Assembly (NCBI RefSeq): GCF_039545455.1
Contig: NZ_CP154468.1
Span: forward strand, 124,001 to 188,000
Length of the DNA stretch: 64,000 nucleotides
Direction of reading: 5' to 3'
DNA from: Brucella sp. BE17
Lineage (GTDB): Bacteria; Pseudomonadota; Alphaproteobacteria; Rhizobiales; Rhizobiaceae
The notes under the pieces are model-generated. The model ran no database searches. It was not told the DNA's origin and was given only the letters and a program-made list of their open reading frames with translations. Position 1 is the first letter of the stretch. The number at the start of each line of letters is the position of its first letter. Below, piece by piece: positions 26,952 to 34,702 of this stretch. Position numbers and translations under genes: made by a program.

Positions 26952-28430
26952 TCATGCAGCGAGATTGCCGAAGCAGACATATTTTGCTTCGAGATATTCA
27001 AGAAGGCCGTGACGCGAACCCTCGCGCCCAAGACCGGATTGCTTCCAGCCGCCGAACGGGATCGGAGCGCCTGTGAATTTGGGCGTGTTGACGGCAACCA
27101 TGCCGTATTCGAGCCGGTCGGTCAGACGCATCGCGCGGCTAAGATCGTTGGTGTAAACATAGGCCGCCAGCCCCATTTCGCTGGCATTGGCGCGCTCTAT
27201 TACGTCGCTCTCGCCATCGAATGGCAGGATTGCGGCGACCGGTCCAAAGGTTTCCTCGCGGGCGATCAGCATGTCGTCGGAAACATCGGTAAGCACGGTT
27301 GGCGTGACGAAATTGCCGCCAAGCGGGCTGTCCTGACCGCCACAGACAAGACGGGCACCGGCGCTAAGCGCCTGCGCAATCTGCTCACGGCATTTTTCAG
27401 CGACCGAAGGCCGTGTCATCGGCCCGATATCGGTGCCAGGTTCAAGCCCGTGACCCACGGTGAGTTGAGACGCGGCGCTGGCGAACTGGTCGACGAAGCG
27501 CTCATAGACATTGCGCTGGACATAGATACGATTGACGGCGAGACAATCCTGCCCGGAGGTTGCAAATTTTGCGCCGATAGCACCCGCGACCGCTTTATCG
27601 AGATCGGCATCATCAAACAGGATGAAGGGCGCATGACCGCCAAGTTCTAGCGAGGCTTTCTTGATCGTCTGTGCCGATTGGGTGAGCAGGATACGACCGA
27701 CGTCGGTCGAACCGGTGAACGAAAAACCGCGCACATCGGCATGCTGCAATAGACGACTTGCGAGCGGTGCGGCTTCTCCGGTCAAAACCTGAAAAACACC
27801 CGGTGGTATGCCCACTTCCTGGGCAAGTTTTGCAAGTGCGAGTGCCGAAAGTGGCGTTTCGGGTGCGGGTTTGACGATCATCGTGCATCCGGCGGCAAGC
27901 GCAGCACCTGCCTTGCGCGTGATCATTGCCGACGGGAAGTTCCACGGCGTTATGGCAACGGTGACGCCGAGCGGCTGCATCTGTACTGAAAGGCGGCTGC
28001 CGCGCAGATGGCTCGGAATGGTTTCGCCATAGGCGCGCTCGCCTTCCGCGGCAAACCAGTCGAGAAAATCTGCGCCATAGGAAACTTCGCCGAGCGATTC
28101 TTTGAGCGGCTTTCCCTGTTCAGCTGTCATCAGGACAGCAAGATCGTCTGCATTGTCACGCATTAGCTGCGCCCAGCTGCGCAGCACCCGACCGCGTTCT
28201 GTGGGAAGCCTGTCGCGCCAGTCGAGGAAAGCGCGGCGGGCGGTATCGACTGCCACATCGGCATCGTTGAGCGAGCAGGCGGCGACATCAGCAAGATGGT
28301 CGCCGGTTGCCGGATCGCTCACGGCCACAACGGCATCGCGCTCCACCCATACCCCGTTTAAAAATGCACGGTGCTCAATGAGATCGGGCCGTTTCAGGTT
28401 TTTCAAGGCGGCAGAAGCAATGCCTTTCAT
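26952..28430 (-). CDS. doeC: Aspartate/succinate-semialdehyde dehydrogenase DoeC
   Basis: NAD(P)-dependent aldehyde dehydrogenase of 492 residues. The catalytic Glu lies in LELGGHAPFI and the catalytic Cys in SGQDCLAVNRIYV; the cofactor region is ITPWNFPSAMITRKAGAALA. In ectoine breakdown DoeC oxidises aspartate semialdehyde to L-aspartate; GabD-like succinate-semialdehyde activity is the alternative reading. CGGAG stands seven bases before the ATG. First gene of the minus-strand cluster and divergent from doeX. Confidence 0.88.
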   Translation of the reverse strand: MKGIASAALKNLKRPDLIEHRAFLNGVWVERDAVVAVSDPATGDHLADVAACSLNDADVAVDTARRAFLDWRDRLPTERGRVLRSWAQLMRDNADDLAVLMTAEQGKPLKESLGEVSYGADFLDWFAAEGERAYGETIPSHLRGSRLSVQMQPLGVTVAITPWNFPSAMITRKAGAALAAGCTMIVKPAPETPLSALALAKLAQEVGIPPGVFQVLTGEAAPLASRLLQHADVRGFSFTGSTDVGRILLTQSAQTIKKASLELGGHAPFILFDDADLDKAVAGAIGAKFATSGQDCLAVNRIYVQRNVYERFVDQFASAASQLTVGHGLEPGTDIGPMTRPSVAEKCREQIAQALSAGARLVCGGQDSPLGGNFVTPTVLTDVSDDMLIAREETFGPVAAILPFDGESDVIERANASEMGLAAYVYTNDLSRAMRLTDRLEYGMVAVNTPKFTGAPIPFGGWKQSGLGREGSRHGLLEYLEAKYVCFGNLAA

Positions 28431-28550
28431 GGGCGGACTCCGGTTGGGGTTTACACAAGCCTAACCGGAGACCAATATGGAATTTATGCGTTACCCATTT
28501 AGAAAACGCAGGAATTAGGCATTATTCTCAATCATACGCAGGATTTCTGC

Positions 28551-29018
28551 ATGACTACGCTCGATCGCGCCGACAAGGCGCTACTGAACGCAATACAGAA
28601 GAACAACCGCCTCACCTCGGAAGAACTGGCCGGGATCGTGAACCTGTCGCCGACGGCATGCCAGCGGCGTCTGAAGCGCCTGCGCGAAGAAGGGGTGATC
28701 GAGGCCGATGTTTCGATCGTTTCGCCCAAGGCCGTGGGGCGCAGTATTACGATGATTGTTCTTGTTTCGCTTGAGCGCGAACGAGCTGATATCGTCGACC
28801 GTTTCAAGGCGGCCATCCGCGCAACCAGGGAAGTGATGATCGGCTATTATGTAACGGGTGATGCCGATTTCATTCTGGTGGTGACCGCACGCGACATGGA
28901 AGATTATGAAACCTTTACGCGCCGTTTCTTTTACGAGAACCACGATATTAAGGGTTTCAAGACAATGGTCGTAATGGACCGGGTGAAGGCAGGCTTTAGT
29001 TTTCCAATCGATGATTGA
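28551..29018 (+). CDS. doeX: Lrp/AsnC family regulator (DoeX-like)
   Basis: 155-residue feast/famine regulator. The N-terminal helix-turn-helix is LTSEELAGIVNLSPTACQRR and the C-terminal RAM effector domain spans about 68-150, with GYYVTGDADFILVVTARDME. Divergent from doeC with 120 bases between, the position of DoeX in other ectoine clusters, where it is thought to control doeC/doeD in response to diaminobutyrate-type metabolites. AGGA stands nine bases before the ATG. Confidence 0.87.
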   Translation: MTTLDRADKALLNAIQKNNRLTSEELAGIVNLSPTACQRRLKRLREEGVIEADVSIVSPKAVGRSITMIVLVSLERERADIVDRFKAAIRATREVMIGYYVTGDADFILVVTARDMEDYETFTRRFFYENHDIKGFKTMVVMDRVKAGFSFPIDD

Positions 29019-29711
29019 CAGATCGTAAGTCGGGTCGAATTTGGTTGTGACAGGCATCCGCATTGCCTGATTGTGGAAAAAATGCAGTCATCCTTGCGGA
29101 CGGATGCCGGACAGGAATTGTGAAGCCGGTGTTGAATTCAAGTCATTGATTTATAAGTGCTTTACTGAGTGAGCGCAAGGATTGGGCAGGGTCGCCCTTT
29201 CGTTTATGCATCGTAAAAACATCCTTGTCTTCATTCTATTCAGAATATTCTGTATTTCTCAGAGACGCCACAATATGAACGGCAGCCATTTAAGTAAAAG
29301 TGGCATTATTTTGCGTCTTATGCTGAATGTCGCAGCTACTATTATAAGTGTCGCACATCATCCCAGCAAATGGCTGCAAGAGCATTAATATTGATCAGAG
29401 GCTGGTCGGTTGTTTATTTCGAAAACAGTCGGCACAGCGCCCAGATATCGTCGCGCAACCTTTTGAAAATCAAATAATAGGGTGGGCGCGCTTGGACGAA
29501 TTTACGGCTGTGGGTGGACATGTCAGAAAATGATCGCTATAAAGTCGAGCAATCTACCAATAATCATTCTATATGGCCCGCTCGCGAGCCACAGATTGCG
29601 CTTGCGGGTAAAGCGCTGGAATGAAGTCTTGTCATTGTAAAAAAGGAGATTAAGTCCGCCAGCACAGCGGGGTTAAACTTAATGCATGGTATTTTATACA
29701 AGGAATGAAGT
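29019..29711. other. 690-bp intergenic region between doeX and proV
   Basis: I see no convincing gene. An 8-bp inverted repeat GGCATCCG/CGGATGCC spans 29053-29108. Low-GC stretches near 29230-29350 and 29640-29710 may hold the proV promoter. On the minus strand, 29414-29521 encodes a 35-residue frame whose end resembles the C-terminal strand of ParE/RelE toxins; it has no upstream gene and could be a relic (see findings). Confidence 0.5.
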
Positions 29712-30896
29712 ATGAAGTCGCCAGCTAAGACGAAAATAAGCTTAAATAGTGTGTTTAAAGTCTTTGGCGACGACCCGGAGCGTGCAATGCAGGAATTGCG
29801 CGCAGGTCAAACAAAAGAGCAGATTTATAGCGAACTGGGTGCAACGATCGGTGTCGACGATGCTACGTTCGATATTTATGATGGTGAAGTATTCGTCATC
29901 ATGGGGCTGTCCGGCTCCGGGAAATCGACGCTGCTGCGTTTGCTCAACCGGCTGATCGAACCCACTTCCGGTTCCATCGAAGTTGACGGGCGCGATATTG
30001 TTCAGATGTCGAAGCGCGAACTTATCGATCTGCGCCGTCGTGATATGAGCATGGTCTTCCAGTCCTTTGCCCTTTTGCCCAATCGAACCGTTTTGAACAA
30101 TGCGGCCTTCGGTCTGGAAGTTGCTGGCATGGGCGAGGCTGAACGGCATGAAAAGGCGCTCAAAGCGCTCAGTGCCGTGGGTCTGGAACCCTATGCCGAC
30201 AGCAAGCCAGACCAGCTTTCAGGTGGTATGAAGCAGCGCGTGGGCCTGGCGCGTGCTCTGGCGAGCGAGCCGACCATCCTGTTGATGGACGAAGCGTTCT
30301 CGGCTCTCGATCCGCTTATCCGCACAGAAATGCAGGACGAGTTGAAGCGTCTACAGGCCGAGCACAGCCGCACCATTATCTTTGTCAGTCATGATCTTGA
30401 TGAAGCAATGCGCATCGGTGACCGTATTTGCATCATGCAGCACGGCAAAGTGGTTCAGGTCGGAACGCCCAACGAGATCGTTTCGGCTCCGGCTAATGAT
30501 TACGTTCGCTCGTTCTTCAGCAATGTCAATATTTCGCATGTGTTCAAGGCGGGCGATGTTGCCCGCGATGACGAACTGATCGTTTTTCAACCCGAGCAGC
30601 TTGCAACAGCCCTTGAGCGTTTCGATGCTGCGTCAAAATCCTTTGGCGTACTGGTCGACACCGACGGCACATATCGCGGTCTCGTCAGCCGAGATGCGCT
30701 TGGTTCGGGGAAGGTGGAACAAGAGGGGCAGCGGCTGGATGATGTGGCAGCCATTGCTGCCGATTCACCGCTTGCAGGTCTGCTTATGCAGGTTGCCGCA
30801 AGTCCATGGCCTGTGCCGGTCACGGATCGGCATAACCGCTATGTCGGCGCGATCAGCCAATCGGCACTGCTTGAAACGCTTGGCCGCGCGAGCTGA
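29712..30896 (+). CDS. proV: Glycine betaine/proline ABC transporter ATP-binding protein ProV
   Basis: 394-residue ATPase of the osmoprotectant (OTCN) importer family. Walker A GLSGSGKST is near residue 73, signature LSGGMKQRVGLARALA and Walker B ILLMDEAFSALD. The N-terminal helix VFKVFGDDPERAMQELRAGQ and the C-terminal region (about 285-394) with two CBS modules are ProV/OpuAA features; CBS modules of this family sense ionic strength. It is followed by proW after a 135-base gap that contains a strong hairpin. A weak site AAGGAATGAAGT precedes the ATG. Confidence 0.93.
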   Translation: MKSPAKTKISLNSVFKVFGDDPERAMQELRAGQTKEQIYSELGATIGVDDATFDIYDGEVFVIMGLSGSGKSTLLRLLNRLIEPTSGSIEVDGRDIVQMSKRELIDLRRRDMSMVFQSFALLPNRTVLNNAAFGLEVAGMGEAERHEKALKALSAVGLEPYADSKPDQLSGGMKQRVGLARALASEPTILLMDEAFSALDPLIRTEMQDELKRLQAEHSRTIIFVSHDLDEAMRIGDRICIMQHGKVVQVGTPNEIVSAPANDYVRSFFSNVNISHVFKAGDVARDDELIVFQPEQLATALERFDAASKSFGVLVDTDGTYRGLVSRDALGSGKVEQEGQRLDDVAAIAADSPLAGLLMQVAASPWPVPVTDRHNRYVGAISQSALLETLGRAS

Positions 30897-30904
30897 GGCC
30901 TCAA

Positions 30905-30945
30905 GCATGTCTCCCAGAACCGGTAAACGATTTTGGGAGACATGC
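30905..30945. repeat. 12-bp inverted repeat between proV and proW
   Basis: GCATGTCTCCCA (30905-30916) and its exact complement (30934-30945) flank a 17-base loop. The same framework, GCATGTCTCCCA..AACCGGT..TTTTGGGA..CATGCG..AAAAAC, recurs at 34361-34413. It is a mosaic intergenic repeat within an operon; there is no T-run for factor-independent termination, but it could lower or stabilise parts of the message. Confidence 0.75.
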
Positions 30946-31031
30946 GAAAAACAAGGCCCCCGGATTTTACGCCTTTTGCGATAAAGGCGGTCCGATCCGC
31001 AGATAGGGTGATCTGAAATGGACGGTATCTT

Positions 31032-31937
31032 ATGGAATTGAATTTCAGTATCGGCGATGGTGCCGATTTCGTGGTCAATTATATTCTCGACCATTTTACG
31101 CCCGCGCTCGATATGATCGCGGCAACAATCGGTTTTGTGACGGGAGGCATCCAGAACGCACTTCTGGCCTTTCCTCCCGTGGTCGGCATTGGCATTTTTG
31201 CCATATTGGCGCTTTGGCGCGTCGGCTGGAAGTTTGCCCTTTTCACAATCGCCGGGCTGGCGCTCATCATTCATATGGGTTTGTGGAACGGTACAATGGA
31301 AACGTTGGCCCTTGTCCTGGCGTCGACCGTCATCGCGGTCTTTCTTGGCATACCGTTGGGCATTGTCATGGCGCGCAACGACACGGTCGCTTCGATCATC
31401 CGTCCCGCGCTTGATCTGATGCAGACCATGCCGGCTTTCGTCTATCTCATTCCGGCGGCGATGTTCTTTGGCCTTGGTGCCGTGCCCGGCACAATTGCGA
31501 CAGTGATTTTCGCGATGCCGCCGGTGGTACGCCTCACCAATCTCGGCATCCGTCAGGTCGATGCCGAGTTCGTTGAGGCGGGACTGGCTTTCGGCTGCAC
31601 ATCGCAGCAGCTTTTGTTCAAGGTGCAGCTTCCCAATGCCATGCCGTCAATCATGGCGGGTATCAACCAGACCATTATGCTTTCGCTCTCCATGGTGGTG
31701 ATTGCCTCGATGATCGGTGCAGGTGGTCTTGGCAATACGGTTCTTACCGGTATCCAGCGTCTTCAAGTGGGCGTGGGGTTCGAAGGCGGCCTTGCCGTGG
31801 TGATTCTGGCAGTCATTCTCGACCGTATCACCCAGAGCTTTGGCAAGGGCGGCACCGGCTTCTTCAAGCGGCTGGCAGCCCTGCGTAAGGCGGAAGACAC
31901 TGAAGCTGCGCCGTCCTTCCGCAAGCAGGAAGCGTGA
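31032..31937 (+). CDS. proW: Glycine betaine/proline ABC transporter permease ProW
   Basis: Inner-membrane permease of 301 residues with about seven hydrophobic segments. The loop that contacts ProV reads LGIRQVDAEFVEAGLAFGCT followed by LFKVQLPNAMPSIMAGINQT, the ProW/OpuAB signature. Central gene of the importer, 50 bases before the binding protein gene. The N-terminal tail is short compared with E. coli ProW, as is usual in Rhizobiales. Confidence 0.93.
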   Translation: MELNFSIGDGADFVVNYILDHFTPALDMIAATIGFVTGGIQNALLAFPPVVGIGIFAILALWRVGWKFALFTIAGLALIIHMGLWNGTMETLALVLASTVIAVFLGIPLGIVMARNDTVASIIRPALDLMQTMPAFVYLIPAAMFFGLGAVPGTIATVIFAMPPVVRLTNLGIRQVDAEFVEAGLAFGCTSQQLLFKVQLPNAMPSIMAGINQTIMLSLSMVVIASMIGAGGLGNTVLTGIQRLQVGVGFEGGLAVVILAVILDRITQSFGKGGTGFFKRLAALRKAEDTEAAPSFRKQEA

Positions 31938-31987
31938 AAAAGACAAGAATAATAACGGGAACGCAATTCATTCGAAAAGGAGTAAGC

Positions 31988-32854
31988 ATGTTCAGAAAAC
32001 TCGCAGGTTTCGGTCTGGCAACAGTGGTGGCGGGCACCATGACGATGGGCGCGGCTTTCGCGCAGGACGCACAAACGGTCAAGATCGGATGGGCGCCATG
32101 GTCGGATGCCGAGTTTGTCACCAAGCTGACGAAAAAACTGATCGAGGATAATCTCGGACAGAAAGTGGAGCTGGTACAGACGGATGTAGCGCCACTCTAT
32201 CAGGGCGTGAGCCGCGGTGATGTCGATGCCATGCTCATGGCCTGGCTGCCGGAAACCCATGCAGATTATTACAAGCGGGTTGAAGACAAGGTGGAAAACC
32301 TTGGATCCCTTTATGAGGGTGCCAAGCTCGGCTGGGTCGTCCCCGACTATATTCCCGAAAGCGAGATCGCATCGATTGCCGATCTGAAAAAGCCGGAAGT
32401 GAAGGAAAAGCTGAAAGGCGAAATTCAGGGCATCGATCCCGGTGCTGGTCTGACGCGCCTGTCGCAGGAAGCGGTCAAGAAATACGAGCTCGATTATAAG
32501 CTCAATATTTCCAGTGAAGCGGCGATGCTGACGACGGTTGATCGGGCTATTCGTTCGGAAGGCTGGTTTGTTGCCACATCGTGGAGCCCGCACTGGATGT
32601 TTGGCAAATACAAGCTTCGCTATATTGCGGATCCTGAAGGCGCACTGGGCGCGGCTGAGCATGTCGATGCGCTGGTGCGCAAGGGTTTCAAGGAAGATAA
32701 TCCGAAAGTGGCGGCCCTTCTGACCAAGATGGACATTCCGATCGATGAGCTGGAAGCTGCTATGTTCGAAGCGCAGGAAACGTCTTACGACAAGGCCGTC
32801 GATAAATATATCGCCGACCATCCCGACCGCATCAAGGAATGGCTCGCCGAATAG
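31988..32854 (+). CDS. proX: Glycine betaine/choline-type substrate-binding protein ProX (OpuAC fold)
   Basis: Periplasmic binding protein, 288 residues. Signal peptide LAGFGLATVVAGTMTMGAAFA is cut before QDAQTV. Tryptophans likely to form the aromatic cage for a quaternary ammonium group are visible in KIGWAPWSDAEF, LMAWLPETH, KLGWVVPDY and SWSPHWMFGKY. The start at 31988 follows AAAAGGAGTAAGC; an upstream frame of 18 codons is not used. Glycine betaine is the likely ligand; choline or proline betaine cannot be excluded. Confidence 0.9.
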   Translation: MFRKLAGFGLATVVAGTMTMGAAFAQDAQTVKIGWAPWSDAEFVTKLTKKLIEDNLGQKVELVQTDVAPLYQGVSRGDVDAMLMAWLPETHADYYKRVEDKVENLGSLYEGAKLGWVVPDYIPESEIASIADLKKPEVKEKLKGEIQGIDPGAGLTRLSQEAVKKYELDYKLNISSEAAMLTTVDRAIRSEGWFVATSWSPHWMFGKYKLRYIADPEGALGAAEHVDALVRKGFKEDNPKVAALLTKMDIPIDELEAAMFEAQETSYDKAVDKYIADHPDRIKEWLAE

Positions 32855-32875
32855 TCGCGTCTGTTCATAAAAGAA

Positions 32876-32901
32876 GAGGCCCCGTTCTGCGGGGCCTTTT
32901 T
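32876..32901 (+). terminator. Rho-independent terminator after proX
   Basis: AGGCCCCG (32877-32884) pairs with CGGGGCCT (32890-32897) across TTCTG and is followed by a T-run, ending the proVWX transcript. A-rich sequence on the other side may let it serve the convergent aldolase gene also. Confidence 0.88.
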
Positions 32902-32914
32902 GTTCCTATATGGT

Positions 32915-34042
32915 TCAGGTGATCAATTTGGCAAAGTTGTCGATATCGTCCGGAGTATTGGCAAAGCTTGTAACGAAACGGGCGAAAATCTCGCCGTCGC
33001 CGATGCGCCCTACTTCCGAATGCGGCGGGTTCCAGTCGTAAAAAAGCGCGCCTGCATTGCGAAGCCTATCATAGACCGACTGTTTCATAATCGCGAAGAC
33101 TTCGTTGGCCTCCGGCTTCCAGGCAAGGCGCATCTGGCTCGAAAGATCGATATGATCGGCAAGCCGTGCGGCGAGCGCATTGGAATGTTGTGCCAGCTGA
33201 AGCCAGAGATCGTTTTCGAGATAGGCGTCGAACTGTGCCGCAATAAAACGCGTCTTGGAGAAAAGCTGCGCTGCGCGCTTGCGGATAAATGGCAGGTCTC
33301 TGGCGCGGGCCGGGTCCATGAAGACAAGCGCTTCCGCGCACCAGCAACCGTTCTTGGTGCCGCCGAAGGAAACGATATCCACACCCTGTTTCCAGGTCAT
33401 TTCAGCGGGTGTGAGCTCAAGCGACACAAGCGCATTGGCGAAACGCGCGCCATCCATATGCAATGGCAGGTCGTGTTCGCGGCAGATGGACGCAATCGTT
33501 GCGATGTCGTCCGGCTGATAAAGCGTGCCGACCTCCGTTGCCTGCGTGATACTGACCGCCATCGGTTGACCGGCATGGACAAAGGCTGGATTGAAGCGCT
33601 TCAATTCGCGTTTGAGAAGTTCCGGGTCGATGCGGCCAGCCTTGCCGTCGATGGGGTGAAGCCGTGCGCCTCCAGTGAAATACTCCGGCGCACCGCATTC
33701 ATCCTCGATCACATGCGCCTCGCGATGTACCAGCGACACACCGCCGGGGCGGTTGACGCTGGCCAGCGCCAGTGAATTGGCGGCTGTGCCCGTGCCGACG
33801 AAAAAAAGCGCCACTTCGCGCTCGAACAATTGATTGAAGCGTTCTTCAACACGCTTGTCGATTTCGCTGGCACCATAAGCTGCGGCGAAGCCCTTCGCAT
33901 GCCGTGAAAGGCTTTCGGCAATCTTGGGGTGGGCTCCAGCCCAGTTGTCGGACGCGAAATGCAACTCTGTCTCTCCGGAAAACGAAATAAAATTTCTGGC
34001 ACCTATAGCGGTCAACGCGCCGTTTTGTAAGGTTTTTTCCAT
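32915..34042 (-). CDS. Low-specificity L-threonine aldolase family PLP enzyme
   Basis: Fold-type I PLP enzyme of about 375 residues from the beta-eliminating lyase/threonine aldolase family, cleaving L-threonine or related beta-hydroxy amino acids to glycine and an aldehyde. Family marks are ELHFASDNWAGAHPKI near the N terminus, HVIEDECGAPEYF, PLHMDGARFANAL, and the PLP lysine in VSFGGTKNGCWCAEALVF. I start at the ATG at 34042, which gives the usual length; the frame is open 41 codons upstream through A+T-rich DNA without homology. It is convergent with proX. In this location it could supply glycine, but no operon partner is visible. Confidence 0.88.
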   Translation of the reverse strand: MEKTLQNGALTAIGARNFISFSGETELHFASDNWAGAHPKIAESLSRHAKGFAAAYGASEIDKRVEERFNQLFEREVALFFVGTGTAANSLALASVNRPGGVSLVHREAHVIEDECGAPEYFTGGARLHPIDGKAGRIDPELLKRELKRFNPAFVHAGQPMAVSITQATEVGTLYQPDDIATIASICREHDLPLHMDGARFANALVSLELTPAEMTWKQGVDIVSFGGTKNGCWCAEALVFMDPARARDLPFIRKRAAQLFSKTRFIAAQFDAYLENDLWLQLAQHSNALAARLADHIDLSSQMRLAWKPEANEVFAIMKQSVYDRLRNAGALFYDWNPPHSEVGRIGDGEIFARFVTSFANTPDDIDNFAKLIT

Positions 34043-34360
34043 CAAAAGCTTGCGATTAAACCTCGATACTTCGATAAGGACTTCCTGTCTACCTGGGTAT
34101 AAAAGCCAAGAAACGCAATTAAAATAGGTATCCGTTGAAAGGTGCGACATTTTATTACGCAACATGTCAAAAAAAATGACGTTTCGGTCTTGTGAGGAAA
34201 TTTAAATTCTGTCATACCTAATTAGGACAGCATAGCTGACCAATTGCCTGATGCTGTCCAATTAAATCGATACGGGTGAAGGTCACAGTACCCTTCTTCC
34301 ATTTCGGAAATAAGGCGCCTTTACTCCCAGGCAATCGTCTGGCGGTCACAGGTGCCCTAA

Positions 34361-34461
34361 AGCATGTCTCCCAAAAGTGGGAACCGGTTTTGGGATAGGT
34401 CATGCGTAAAAACAAAAACTGAAAGCGTGTTTCTAGCATGCGATAAAACGCAACACGCTTT
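34361..34461. repeat. Composite palindromic repeat upstream of gltB
   Basis: First part (34361-34413) matches the proV-proW repeat. Second part is a 10-bp inverted repeat, AAAGCGTGTT (34422-34431) with AACACGCTTT (34452-34461). It lies within the 660-base gap between the aldolase start and gltB; the rest of that gap (34043-34360 and 34462-34702) holds no gene that I can see. Confidence 0.7.
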
Positions 34462-34702
34462 AACTGTGACGGGGAGAAATCTGGCGCGCCTTTGGTTGCG
34501 CTAATGGCTGTCTGTCCGGGCCTGATGAGAGCAAGGCGCTACATCGTTTCCCGCAGCGGTCTTTCCGCCTGCCCGGAACTTCGTCCGACGCCTTCTCTGT
34601 GGGGCTTATCCTATATGTAAAATGCATTGCGGGATGATTGTCATCATCCCGGTTTAAACTGACCGCGCTCCTCAAGACGAGGGCCAAACGGAGGGAATGA
34701 CG

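Noticed and set aside
29182..29388. 68-codon frame between doeX and proV
   Set aside because: No ribosome site and no recognisable pattern, and the composition looks like random A+T-rich DNA.
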